Source: Colwellia sp.
GTDB lineage: Bacteria > Pseudomonadota > Gammaproteobacteria > Enterobacterales > Alteromonadaceae
DNA length: 25,996 nucleotides
NCBI GenBank assembly: GCA_003521815.1
Contig: DPHE01000048.1
Span: forward strand, 48,732 to 74,727
Direction of reading: 5' to 3'
Every line of letters starts with the position of its first letter. Position 1 is the first letter of the stretch. Below, in pieces: positions 1 through 7,638 of the stretch. The notes beneath the pieces were generated by a model. It worked only from the letters and a program-made list of their open reading frames with translations. It searched no databases and had not been told where the DNA came from. The position numbers and the translations under genes are program-made.

Positions 1-249
1 TTAACTAACACAACTTGTTGTATCGGATCCCATGGCGGTTAGGACTAAATATCGAGACATTAAAACACCTAAATTGATGGGAGAAAAGTATTATAGCGTA
101 TACAAGTAAGAAAAAATATTGAATGACTTGTGTTTGCAAAAACAGCCAAGTACCATGGTGCGCTAATAATAGGTATCAAATTGAACCAAATACGATTTGA
201 GTTACCTAATGAATACTAATTTTATAAATCGTTTTTCTCAGGAGTTTTA
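1..249. other. Region upstream of bamC, no gene recognised
   Basis: I see no supportable coding region here. One frame is open for the first 13 codons (1-39, stop at 40-42), which could be the tail of a gene left of the window, but its residues do not look like the end of DapA, the usual bamC neighbour. A weak sigma-70-like pair, TTGAGT (197-202) and TTTTAT (220-225) with 17 bp spacing, could serve bamC. A good Shine-Dalgarno AGGAG lies just before the bamC start. Confidence 0.4.
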
Positions 250-1377
250 ATGAGTCGTCAATTATTTTATTTTTCTGTGCTTAGTTTGACGCTGTCAGCA
301 TGTAGTAGTGTTGATAGTAAACGTGCACTGGGAGATTTTGATTATGTAAAAAAGCATGAATCTAAAGCGTTTATTGTTCCTAAAAATTTAGACAAACCAG
401 CAACAAAAAAAGAATTTTCAATAACGAAAAAAATCAATTATCAAGGCTCTCTTGGTGAGAAAGTAGATATAAGAGCACCATCTTTAGTTTTACCCATTGC
501 GGCATCTTCTCGTGTTATTGCGGGCAGTCATGAAGCCATTATTTGGTTTGATAAAACAATTGAAAATAAAGATTTATTGGCTTTTATTCAAAATGCACTT
601 GTTAGCCAATTAAAGTCTGATGATGTTAGTTATGAGGTTGTCGATTCAACATCTCAAGATGAACCAGGAAGTAAAAAACAGAGTAAAACCGAAATTTATG
701 AATCTGATTGGTATCATAGTGAGATAGAAACTGGCTGGTTATTTACTGATATTGAATCATCGACAAGTTTACGTTTTCGTTATGAGTTTTTCCTTAAGCC
801 TCATGGACGAAGCGTATCGTTAAAAGTTTCATTAATCGATTATATTAAAACTGATAATGACGGCGGTAGTAAGACGATAGATCCTATTGATAAACAGCGT
901 GCTGAAATGCTAATGCTAAATGAGGTTGTTGCTCAAGTTGATTATAATTATCGTTTACAACAACGTGAAAACCGTTTAATGCGGGCTAATCAGAAATTGG
1001 TTGTTTTAGGTGAAAATAGTGAGGCAGAGCCAGCTTATGTTGTCGAAATGGGATTGGATAACCTTTGGGATAACATGCCGGTTTTCTTCGAAAAACACGG
1101 TTTTACCATTAATGATTTAAACGAAAGTAATAAAACTTATTATGTAGCCTTTACTAAACCTGAAACAAGTATCTGGGATACTATTTGGGGTGATGAAGAC
1201 CCTGTTATTGAAGTCAGTGATGCTAAATATCAATTTGTGCTTGCACCACTAGATGATAGAAATAAAAAAACGTCAGTCAGTATTTATAATGTTGACGGTA
1301 AGCCTTTACCATTAGAAACGTTAGAACGAATTTTTCCTGTGATGGAAACAGGTTTATCTTTTAGATCTTTTTATTAA
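250..1377 (+). CDS. bamC: Outer membrane protein assembly factor BamC (NlpB)
   Basis: Lipoprotein subunit of the BAM complex, which inserts beta-barrel proteins into the outer membrane. A signal peptide ends in the lipobox LSAC at about residue 18, and Ser at +2 suits outer-membrane sorting. The family's conserved segment after the lipobox, GEKVDIRAPSLVLPIA near residue 70, is present, followed by two helix-grip domains (about 80-215 and 260-375) joined by a helical linker. At 375 aa it is somewhat longer than E. coli BamC (344 aa). The start has a strong Shine-Dalgarno (AGGAG, 5 nt spacing). In many gammaproteobacteria bamC follows dapA; here dapA is not in the window, and the dapE group follows on the opposite strand. 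Confidence 0.9.
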   Translation: MSRQLFYFSVLSLTLSACSSVDSKRALGDFDYVKKHESKAFIVPKNLDKPATKKEFSITKKINYQGSLGEKVDIRAPSLVLPIAASSRVIAGSHEAIIWFDKTIENKDLLAFIQNALVSQLKSDDVSYEVVDSTSQDEPGSKKQSKTEIYESDWYHSEIETGWLFTDIESSTSLRFRYEFFLKPHGRSVSLKVSLIDYIKTDNDGGSKTIDPIDKQRAEMLMLNEVVAQVDYNYRLQQRENRLMRANQKLVVLGENSEAEPAYVVEMGLDNLWDNMPVFFEKHGFTINDLNESNKTYYVAFTKPETSIWDTIWGDEDPVIEVSDAKYQFVLAPLDDRNKKTSVSIYNVDGKPLPLETLERIFPVMETGLSFRSFY

Positions 1378-1389
1378 TTGATAAATTTT

Positions 1390-1417
1390 AAAAACGCCGA
1401 CTAGTTGGCGTTTTTTT
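1390..1417. terminator. Bidirectional intrinsic terminator between bamC and the dapE group
   Basis: A stem of nine pairs (AAAAACGCC with GGCGTTTTT) plus a G-T pair closes a small loop and is followed by a T-run on the plus strand. Read on the minus strand it also ends in a T-run, so it can stop transcription from bamC and from the convergent minus-strand operon ending at 1445. Confidence 0.85.
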
Positions 1418-1444
1418 ATGGCTTTATTTAGGAAGTCACTGCTA

Positions 1445-1636
1445 CTATTTAAGTTTGTTTTTATCTAGGGTAGGCATTTTATTATCTGTTTTATTATTTC
1501 TTGGCAGCGTTTCTTCGAGATCATTTAAGTTTTTTTTGCGCATTCTCTGGTTAGTGTTTTTTTGAAACGTACTAAAATTACCTACAATTATTACAAAAGC
1601 AATGGTAATCATTGCGTAAGCGATCCAGTTATCCAT
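1445..1636 (-). CDS. Small single-pass membrane protein (DUF2897/YpfN-like)
   Basis: 63-aa protein with one hydrophobic segment (about residues 4-22, starting MDNWIAYAMITIAFVIIVG) and a very polar, Lys/Asn-rich tail, so probably an inner-membrane protein with a cytoplasmic tail. It is the last gene of the minus-strand group yffB-like, dapE, M15 peptidase. E. coli also has a small one-helix protein (YpfN) next to dapE, and Alteromonadales have the DUF2897 family of this size and shape. The start has a good Shine-Dalgarno (AGGA, 6 nt spacing). No function is known to me; the family assignment rests on size, topology and position only. Confidence 0.65.
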   Translation of the reverse strand: MDNWIAYAMITIAFVIIVGNFSTFQKNTNQRMRKKNLNDLEETLPRNNKTDNKMPTLDKNKLK

Positions 1637-1703
1637 GAGTTTTCCTATTTTTTTGTAGCCTTCTGATACCCGTCAGACTAACTAAGTGATCATTTAAAAT
1701 GGC

Positions 1704-2498
1704 TTAAATACTTAATCGGGTATTTACATTATTAATATAACGTTTAGCTATCTCGGTTAAATTATCAATAATTACCATTTTACCAGCAATATCCGTGTTT
1801 ATTAAACACGCTTGTAATGCTTGAAGTTTAAATGTTGCTTGATATTGCGTTGCCAGTGGCGCAAAAGATAAATGCCATGGCTCTGCGGCAATGCCACCTC
1901 GATAGCAGTCATAAGGTAAGTAAAAGCCAAACTCTGCTGCGTGTTGTGTAAGCCAAGAAGATAACGCAGCCATAGGACCTGACTGTTGATATTCCCAAGG
2001 TTCAAGTTGCAGCGATTCTCCATTAGCTAATAAATTTGGTGCATAGACATCAATATCACAACCCCAATGATGCCTACTCGCCCCAGGTAGTGCAGAATAA
2101 AGTAAAATAGCTTCTATGATTTCCCAATCAGACAAACGGCTAATATCGACTATTTCACCGTTGGCTTTTTTTATAGTCGCTTTGCCACTAAACTTGCTAT
2201 TCCATATTTGTAGTTGTCGTTCAAAGGAGCGAAAGCCACTGGCTATTTTTAGATCTATTCCCGCTGTTTTTGCACTGTGTCTTAGTGCTTTGAAAGCGGC
2301 GTTCATTTGCTGATGAATGCCAATAGTGGACTTCGATAATGCTTGAATAGGTTTTCTTGCATTATCGTTTGCTAAGCTTTTATTAGGTGGATTTTTTTTA
2401 GTTAAACATTCATTAGCTAAATAATGAATGTGTTGATCTGTTAAACCCAGCAATTGTTTATTTATATCACCTAAAATTGTTATATTATTTGTTGGCAT
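1704..2498 (-). CDS. M15-family (VanY-type) D-alanyl-D-alanine carboxypeptidase
   Basis: Zinc peptidase of family M15B, expected to trim terminal D-Ala from peptidoglycan stem peptides or a related substrate. The zinc site is visible: SRHHWGCDID (residues 141-150) fits S-x-H-x-x-G-x-x-x-D with ligands H143 and D150, and EPWH supplies H209 and the general base E206. The SGFRSFERQ segment (about 87-95) is the usual substrate-binding arginine region. At 264 aa it is near normal for the family. I see no signal peptide, so a cytoplasmic role (muropeptide recycling) or non-classical export should be considered. It starts 18 bp after dapE, so the two are probably co-transcribed. Confidence 0.85.
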   Translation of the reverse strand: MPTNNITILGDINKQLLGLTDQHIHYLANECLTKKNPPNKSLANDNARKPIQALSKSTIGIHQQMNAAFKALRHSAKTAGIDLKIASGFRSFERQLQIWNSKFSGKATIKKANGEIVDISRLSDWEIIEAILLYSALPGASRHHWGCDIDVYAPNLLANGESLQLEPWEYQQSGPMAALSSWLTQHAAEFGFYLPYDCYRGGIAAEPWHLSFAPLATQYQATFKLQALQACLINTDIAGKMVIIDNLTEIAKRYINNVNTRLSI

Positions 2499-2516
2499 AA
2501 TTATTTCTATTTTTTA

Positions 2517-3680
2517 CTAAAGAAGTACTTCTTTTAAACAAGCATAATAAATATCGCATAGCTTATCTAAGTCATCACAAGCAACCGACTCATTTACTTG
2601 GTGTATAGTGGTATTACAAGGGCCAAGTTCAATAACTTTTGCACCTGTTGGGGCAATAAAACGACCATCTGAAGTACCGCCAGAAGTAGACAATACTGGT
2701 GGTGTTCCTGTCACAGAGGTTACAGCGTGAGTGACCGACGTTAAAAAATCACCTTTTTCATTGTTTAACTCAGTTATAAAAGGCTGACCATTAAATGTCC
2801 ATTTAATATCGTATTCAAGCTGGTGTTTATTTAAAATGGACTCTACTTTTTCCACAATGATTTGATCGGTTAATTCCGTACTATAACGTAGATTAAACAA
2901 TGCGGTTAAATGCCCCGGAACAACATTGGTAGCCCCAGTGCCTGAATTTATATTCGATAATTGAAAACTGGTTGCGGGGAAGTAATCATTACCATTATCC
3001 CAATGGGTCTGGCTTAGCTCTGTTAATGCTGGCATTGCGATATGAATAGGATTTTTTACGTGTTCAGGGTAGGCTACATGCCCCTGCTTACCTTTTATAT
3101 CAACTTCAGCTGAGATAGATCCCCGTCGACCATTTTTAATAACATCACCTACCGTATTGGTACTTGAAGGCTCACCAACAATACAATAGGTGATTTTTTC
3201 ATTGCGTGCTTCTAACGTATCAATTACCCGCGTTGTGCCATTAATAAATGGACCTTCTTCATCACTGGTTATCAAATAAGTAATCGCACCTTTATATGAG
3301 GGATAATCATGAACAAAGCGTTCAGTCGCTACAACCATAGCAGCAAGGCTACCTTTCATATCAGCAGTTCCTCGCCCATAGAGCATGCCGTTAATTATTG
3401 TGGGTTCAAAAGGTGGAGTATTCCACAGTTCTAAATTTCCTGGTGGTACTACATCAGTATGCCCCGCAAAGCAAAAGACGATATCATCAGATTTTATACC
3501 ACCGTTACGGCGTGACCATAAATTGGTAGTATCTTCAAAAATCATCGTTTCATTTATAAAGCCAAGTTTGGCTAAACGCTCTTTGATTAGTTGCTGACAA
3601 CCGGCATCTTCTGGCGTAACGGATGGACGAGAAATTAAGTCGATGGCTAGCTTGATCACATTGCTTCTTGGGTTTTGCAT
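2517..3680 (-). CDS. dapE: Succinyl-diaminopimelate desuccinylase DapE
   Basis: Di-zinc amidohydrolase of the M20 fold. It removes succinate from N-succinyl-LL-2,6-diaminopimelate in the lysine/meso-DAP pathway, feeding peptidoglycan. Zinc ligands and the catalytic acid are in place: H74 (FAGHTDVVPPG), D107 (GRGTADMKGS), E141/E142 (TSDEEGP), E170 (VGEPSS) and H360 (TTIHQVNES). The 387-aa length is slightly above the E. coli enzyme. It sits 41 bp after the yffB-like gene, an order also found in E. coli (yffB-dapE). Confidence 0.95.
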   Translation of the reverse strand: MQNPRSNVIKLAIDLISRPSVTPEDAGCQQLIKERLAKLGFINETMIFEDTTNLWSRRNGGIKSDDIVFCFAGHTDVVPPGNLELWNTPPFEPTIINGMLYGRGTADMKGSLAAMVVATERFVHDYPSYKGAITYLITSDEEGPFINGTTRVIDTLEARNEKITYCIVGEPSSTNTVGDVIKNGRRGSISAEVDIKGKQGHVAYPEHVKNPIHIAMPALTELSQTHWDNGNDYFPATSFQLSNINSGTGATNVVPGHLTALFNLRYSTELTDQIIVEKVESILNKHQLEYDIKWTFNGQPFITELNNEKGDFLTSVTHAVTSVTGTPPVLSTSGGTSDGRFIAPTGAKVIELGPCNTTIHQVNESVACDDLDKLCDIYYACLKEVLL

Positions 3681-3721
3681 ATTAACTCTTTGCTTTTAAT
3701 AGTGTAAATTAGGGCTAAGTT

Positions 3722-4096
3722 TTATTGGAAAATTGCTTGATAGTTTTCAGCTTTAAAACCTAAGTGCAGTTGTGGAACACATTGAGAATCATCTGTTTCA
3801 ATGAGTAATAAAGGGCGTTTTAATAAAGTAGGTTGGGCAAGTACTTGCTCAAAATCAACCGCATTAGTTAAATTGTTTTTTATTTCACTGCTTAAATTGC
3901 GGTAAGTAGTACTACGCTTGTTTAGTAGTGTGCTCCAATCATTTAATTCGACAAACTGGGCTAATAACGCACTGGTTAGAGAGTGTTTTTTAAAATCAAA
4001 AAACACATAGTTAATGCCATTATCTGCTAGCCACTTTTGCGCTTTTTTTACTGTGTCACAATTATTTATGCCATATAAAGTGATTGTTTTAGTCAT
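3722..4096 (-). CDS. yffB: ArsC/Spx-family reductase-like protein (YffB type)
   Basis: 124-aa thioredoxin-fold protein of the ArsC/Spx superfamily. It opens with TLYGINNCDTVKKAQKWL, with the single conserved Cys followed by the family's lysines, and has the LLKRPLLL segment typical of this group (about residues 91-98). It is first gene of the dapE operon, as in E. coli. The E. coli YffB family has an arsenate-reductase fold but no firmly established substrate, so I would not call it an arsenate reductase. The Shine-Dalgarno is weak. Confidence 0.85.
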   Translation of the reverse strand: MTKTITLYGINNCDTVKKAQKWLADNGINYVFFDFKKHSLTSALLAQFVELNDWSTLLNKRSTTYRNLSSEIKNNLTNAVDFEQVLAQPTLLKRPLLLIETDDSQCVPQLHLGFKAENYQAIFQ

Positions 4097-4199
4097 TTTT
4101 TGTGTGTCCCAGGAAAATTAATTCTTAATATAAAAATTAGAAGCTACTATAACGATTTTTATCAATTAACTCTAGAGAATAAGAAATTAGAGGAAGTAT

Positions 4200-4230
4200 A
4201 ATGATATCCACAAAAGCTGTGGATATCATT
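4200..4230. repeat. Perfect 13-bp inverted repeat (hairpin)
   Basis: The arms AATGATATCCACA and TGTGGATATCATT are perfect complements around a 5-nt loop (AAAGC). No T-run follows on either strand, so it is not an intrinsic terminator. Each arm contains a sequence one base away from the DnaA box TTATCCACA, in inverted orientation. It could be an operator, an RNA hairpin or a pair of weak DnaA sites. Confidence 0.6.
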
Positions 4231-4257
4231 GTGAGCAATCTATGGTTAAATCTATAA
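4201..4257 (+). CDS. Possible 18-residue peptide, MISTKAVDIIVSNLWLNL
   Basis: An ATG with a good Shine-Dalgarno (AGAGGA, 4189-4194, 6 nt spacing) opens 18 codons ending in TAA. A promoter-like pair, TTAATA (4125-4130) and TATAAC (4148-4153) with 17 bp spacing, lies upstream. The start codon is inside the left arm of the 13-bp hairpin, so initiation could depend on melting it. An ORF this short can arise by chance. I know of no homologue. Confidence 0.2.
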   Translation: MISTKAVDIIVSNLWLNL

Positions 4258-4459
4258 GTGGTTGCTTTTAATTGTTATTTTTTACTGTGTGAAATTTGAT
4301 ATATTGTCTTTATATCTCCTTTTTATCTAAACTATCGAGAAAATCAATTAAATAACTAGGTACCCAGTAACTTACTCTGTTATTGACACGACGTGCACAG
4401 CATGGGGGCTACGAAAATACCTGATTAGAGGATTATTATCAGTAAATTTACCCTATTAC

Positions 4460-4488
4460 TTTTGCTATTAACAGGTAACTGCTATAGT
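4460..4488 (+). promoter_or_regulatory. Candidate sigma-70 promoter with extended -10 for yfbV
   Basis: TTTTGC (4460-4465) and TATAGT (4483-4488) are 17 bp apart, and TGC directly before the -10 makes an extended -10 element. It lies 28 bp before the yfbV start. The -35 match is poor, so the extended -10 carries most of the weight. Confidence 0.45.
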
Positions 4489-4516
4489 AGATATAAGGAC
4501 TTTAGGGTATTTATCT

Positions 4517-4990
4517 ATGAATTTATCTGTAGTACAACTCATCAAATTAGGTCAGGAATATATTGATTTTTGGCCAGAAAAGGCTGAATTAGTTCGTTAT
4601 TTTGCGGATTATCGAGCAGTACAAAGTGCTCGTTTTTTTTGCCATTACTTTCCTGCTTTGGCATTATTTATTTTTATTATGCAGCTTTATTTTTCATCAG
4701 GTTTTTTTCTTGGCTCAGGTAGTATCGCTAATGTATTAAATGCCTTACCAATAGCTTTGGTTTATGGATTGTTTTTATTATCCATACCCGTACAAGTCTT
4801 GGTTATTTTAGGCGTTAAAGCGGATAAGTTTTTACCACCATCATTAGCTTCTTGGTATCGCAGTGGTTTAGAGAAGGCAAAAGAGCAGGACAGTCAAAAT
4901 AAATTAACAGATTTAGCTATTTCTAAACCAAGATATATAGATTTAGCGCAATTATTAAAGTTAACCTATGCTTCTAGTAATAAACAGTAG
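4517..4990 (+). CDS. yfbV: UPF0208/DUF412 membrane protein YfbV
   Basis: 157-aa inner-membrane protein with two hydrophobic segments (about residues 45-66 and 73-98) and polar ends. The family hallmarks are present: the N-terminal GQEYIDFWPE segment, the LPPSLASWY motif near residue 112, and a C-terminal YIDLAQLLK segment. In E. coli, YfbV limits the spread of the MatP-organised Ter macrodomain; that role is from the literature and is not shown here. It is convergent with rlmA, 37 bp away. A weak Shine-Dalgarno (AGGG) lies 9 nt before the start. Confidence 0.85.
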   Translation: MNLSVVQLIKLGQEYIDFWPEKAELVRYFADYRAVQSARFFCHYFPALALFIFIMQLYFSSGFFLGSGSIANVLNALPIALVYGLFLLSIPVQVLVILGVKADKFLPPSLASWYRSGLEKAKEQDSQNKLTDLAISKPRYIDLAQLLKLTYASSNKQ

Positions 4991-5027
4991 CGCTAATCTA
5001 GCGAGCTTAATTACTCATTTTAGGTGT

Positions 5028-5840
5028 TTATTTTTTATAAAGTCTTAGAATAAAATCAGCCTGACAGCTAAATTTACTCATCGCTTTAATTTCTTCAATT
5101 AACTGATTTGATGCTTTAAATGCAAAAGGTGTCATTGCTAATAAATTTAGCACATCATCACTGTGTTCAAAGTTCATTGTGTAAGTTAACTTTTGTTCTT
5201 CAACGAGCATTAAATTATTAATTGGCGTTTTAGTTATATCGTGTTTATTCGCTTGTTGATAAATCAATTCTTTCAATTCAAATAAATGCTGCTCAGCAGG
5301 GGTTACAGTTAATAAGTACCCATTTTTTTGCAAAACTCGTGTGAATTCATTTTCTAAAATAGGGGCATAAACAGAGGCTAACCAGCCAAAATAGTTATCA
5401 CTAAAACTTAGTTTAGATAAAGTACCCACGCTAAAGTGACAGTTTTGATAGCGCTTGGCGGCTATTTTTATGGTTTCTTTTGCTATATCAACGCCATAAA
5501 CTTGGTTATGAATAGTTTTGTGCTGATGTGTATAAAAACCTTCACCGCAACCCGCATCAAGTAATGGCGCATCACTTTGACCATATTGTTGATACAGTTC
5601 GAGCATTTTATCAACCAATGGTTGGTAAAACTGTTTATCAAGGAATGCTCGCCTCGCAATAACCATGTTTTTATTATCACCGGGTGCTTTTGAATGTTTA
5701 AATTGTACGGGTAATAAATTTACATACCCTTGTTTAGCTTGATCAAAACTATGATTGTTTATACAAGCATAAGTTTTGTCAGTAAGCGTTAATGCTTGCT
5801 GACAAAGTGGACAAAGGTAATGAGCAGGTAATAATGACAT
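5028..5840 (-). CDS. rlmA: 23S rRNA (guanine-N1)-methyltransferase RlmA
   Basis: Methylates a guanine (G745 in E. coli numbering) in helix 35 of 23S rRNA, using S-adenosylmethionine. An N-terminal zinc-binding motif is complete: C10, C13, C26 and H30 (CPLC then CINNH). Next come the conserved GYVNLLPVQ segment (38-46) and the Rossmann methyltransferase motif LLDAGCGEGF (93-102). At 270 aa it matches E. coli RlmA in size. It follows xthA by 66 bp on the same strand, with a 12-bp tandem repeat in the gap. The TlrB paralogue is the main alternative, but that is an actinobacterial resistance enzyme and unlikely here. Confidence 0.92.
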   Translation of the reverse strand: MSLLPAHYLCPLCQQALTLTDKTYACINNHSFDQAKQGYVNLLPVQFKHSKAPGDNKNMVIARRAFLDKQFYQPLVDKMLELYQQYGQSDAPLLDAGCGEGFYTHQHKTIHNQVYGVDIAKETIKIAAKRYQNCHFSVGTLSKLSFSDNYFGWLASVYAPILENEFTRVLQKNGYLLTVTPAEQHLFELKELIYQQANKHDITKTPINNLMLVEEQKLTYTMNFEHSDDVLNLLAMTPFAFKASNQLIEEIKAMSKFSCQADFILRLYKK

Positions 5841-5876
5841 GAATTTATCTTATTATTAGTCGGTAAATAGTTACCA

Positions 5877-5912
5877 GGTAAATCGGTCGGTAAATCGGTC
5901 GGTAAGTTAGTC
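5877..5912. repeat. Three tandem 12-bp units at the xthA 3' end
   Basis: GGTAAATCGGTC occurs twice in a row (5877-5888, 5889-5900). A third unit, GGTAAGTTAGTC (5901-5912), has three changes and overlaps the xthA stop codon. On the coding strand this puts repeated TTACCGAC boxes between xthA and rlmA. It looks like a local slippage duplication growing out of the xthA end. Confidence 0.8.
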
Positions 5913-6716
5913 GCTAAATGTTGACCAAATTGGTGCATGATCTGAAGGTTTTTCTATACCACGAAGTTCATAGTCAATATCTGACTCGACACATTGCTCA
6001 CTTAAGGTTTTTGTTGCCAAAATAACATCTATACGTAAACCACGGTTATCATCAAAGCCACGAGAACGATAGTCAAACCAGGAGTAACGTTCAGTACGCA
6101 CCGGATGAAGTTGGCGGAAGGTATCAATAAAGCCCCAATCCATCAGTGTTTTTAACCATTCACGTTCTTCTAATTGAAATGAACACTTACCTGATTTTAA
6201 CCAGCGTTTACGGTTAATTTCACCAATGCCAATATCTAAATCAAGCGGAGATATATTAATATCGCCCATGACAGCGATTTGTTCATCGCTAGTATGATGT
6301 TCATTTAAATAAGTCATTAAGTCTTGATAAAATTTACGTTTGTATGGATATTTAGTTTCATGAGTAATACTTTCACCCTGTGGAAAATAGCCATTAAGCA
6401 CAGTGATTTTTTCACCTTTTTCATTGGTTGTTTCTACCATGATCATACGCCTTTGCGCTTCATCATCGTCAGTTGGAAATCCTTTTTGTATCTTTACCGC
6501 TTCTTTTTTACATAACATAGCAACGCCATAATGCGCTTTCTGCCCATGAAAATATACGTGATATCCCATAGCTTCAACCGCTGCTAATGGAAATACTTCA
6601 TCATGAACTTTAATTTCTTGTAAACCGATAATATCAGGCTGATGTTTATCAATAATTGCTTGTAGTTGGTGAAGACGAGCACGAAGGCCGTTAATGTTGA
6701 AACTGATAATTTTCAT
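5907..6716 (-). CDS. xthA: Exodeoxyribonuclease III (AP endonuclease)
   Basis: Base-excision-repair nuclease that cuts DNA 5' to abasic sites and removes 3' blocks. The exonuclease/endonuclease/phosphatase fold residues align with E. coli XthA: N7 (SFNING), E34 (GLQEIK), D152 and N154 (MGDINISP), and D259-H260 near the C-terminus (SDHAPIW). Its 269 aa compare with 268 in E. coli. A second AP endonuclease type is excluded by the full set of XthA motifs. It is transcribed towards rlmA. Confidence 0.95.
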   Translation of the reverse strand: MKIISFNINGLRARLHQLQAIIDKHQPDIIGLQEIKVHDEVFPLAAVEAMGYHVYFHGQKAHYGVAMLCKKEAVKIQKGFPTDDDEAQRRMIMVETTNEKGEKITVLNGYFPQGESITHETKYPYKRKFYQDLMTYLNEHHTSDEQIAVMGDINISPLDLDIGIGEINRKRWLKSGKCSFQLEEREWLKTLMDWGFIDTFRQLHPVRTERYSWFDYRSRGFDDNRGLRIDVILATKTLSEQCVESDIDYELRGIEKPSDHAPIWSTFSD

Positions 6717-6763
6717 ATTATTTGAGTACTGAAGTAAAAGACTAATGAGATCTTGCTTGTTTG

Positions 6764-6787
6764 ATAACTTACTCGCAAGTTATTTTT
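6764..6787 (+). other. Terminator-like hairpin upstream of xthA
   Basis: ATAACTT and AAGTTAT form a 7-bp stem around ACTCGC, followed by TTTTA on the plus strand. No plus-strand gene precedes it, so it would terminate antisense or unannotated transcription, or it is chance. The stem is AT-rich and weak. Confidence 0.25.
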
Positions 6788-6912
6788 ATAAAATTTTTAA
6801 TTGTGTCTGTTATGTGAGCAGATCAACTCGTAACAACTAGTCTTCTATATTGTTACTGATCTGTAACTTGTTTAGGCTTGCCTTACTGAAATAAGCACAA
6901 GAATAGGCATGG

Positions 6913-7479
6913 TTACTTAATTTCTATTTGAGGTAACCAACGACTCGTTATTTCCATCTCGTCAATATCATGAACGGTTATCGGTTGTTTTGTCTGATCT
7001 TCTGGCGGTGCTGCTAACAGATTAAGATCAAGTGCCATTGCGGTGCCTATTAACCGATCTGATTCGAGTTTAAAATCGTAATATATGCCATTATAAAAGT
7101 TAGCGCCAAATTCAGAGTTCTTTTTATACATGAATAATAAATCATGTGATAGCCAGCTAAAATCTAATTTTGTTATAATTCTTGGGTTGTCGTATGGGTA
7201 GGCTAGGTGGCACCATAATTCAGGTCCTTCTAAGCATTTCATTTCTTTCATCGATAAAAAATAATCTTTGAATTCGCTATGTTTCAAATCAATTTGATAA
7301 TGAATCGTGTCTTGTTGTACTGAAAAATTAATAGAACCTATAAACAGCTTTTTACCTTTATTATCAAGTAAACTTATTTTTTTTGTACCCTGATAAAATG
7401 GTTCAGTATGAACGATAGTGCGCTGTTCAACACAAGAAACATTTATCAATGCGAGTAAAATCATTATGTGTTTGTACAT
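6913..7479 (-). CDS. Conserved hypothetical protein, probable lipoprotein
   Basis: 188-aa protein that I do not recognise. It starts with a short hydrophobic stretch, MYKHIMILLALINVSC, that looks like a type II signal ending at C16, but Asn at -3 is unusual for a lipobox. The remainder reads as alternating beta-strand-like polar and hydrophobic segments with several Trp and Tyr, plus two close Cys (about residues 82 and 90; CLEGPELWC) that could pair after export. It stands alone on the minus strand, with 159 bp to the U32 gene and 196 bp to xthA. Confidence 0.6.
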   Translation of the reverse strand: MYKHIMILLALINVSCVEQRTIVHTEPFYQGTKKISLLDNKGKKLFIGSINFSVQQDTIHYQIDLKHSEFKDYFLSMKEMKCLEGPELWCHLAYPYDNPRIITKLDFSWLSHDLLFMYKKNSEFGANFYNGIYYDFKLESDRLIGTAMALDLNLLAAPPEDQTKQPITVHDIDEMEITSRWLPQIEIK

Positions 7480-7638
7480 CTCAACCCCCTTTAACCATTA
7501 TGTTAGATAACTCTAATTGATTTATACATTCTGTATATAGCACTTAGGGAGGATTTTACATCCAAGCCAGTTGAAACTTTATGTTTCATCTCATCAGAGT
7601 TATTTATGATCAACGCGGCTCATATTATTAATAATGAA

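Larger units (their letters stand above)
4097..4516. other. 420-bp divergent intergenic region between the yffB-dapE operon and yfbV
   Basis: No established gene. It holds a perfect 13-bp hairpin (4200-4230), a possible 18-codon ORF overlapping it (4201-4257) and a promoter-like element before yfbV. The rest is AT-rich, and I see no further structure apart from a short GC-richer patch near 4385-4415. Confidence 0.5.

Noticed and set aside
4200..4230. Replication origin based on two DnaA-like boxes
   Set aside because: Only two imperfect boxes, no cluster, no AT-rich unwinding repeats and no dnaA/gidA neighbours.
4991..5003. CGCTA-ATC-TAGCG hairpin between yfbV and rlmA as a terminator
   Set aside because: The stem has only five pairs and no adjacent T-run on either strand.
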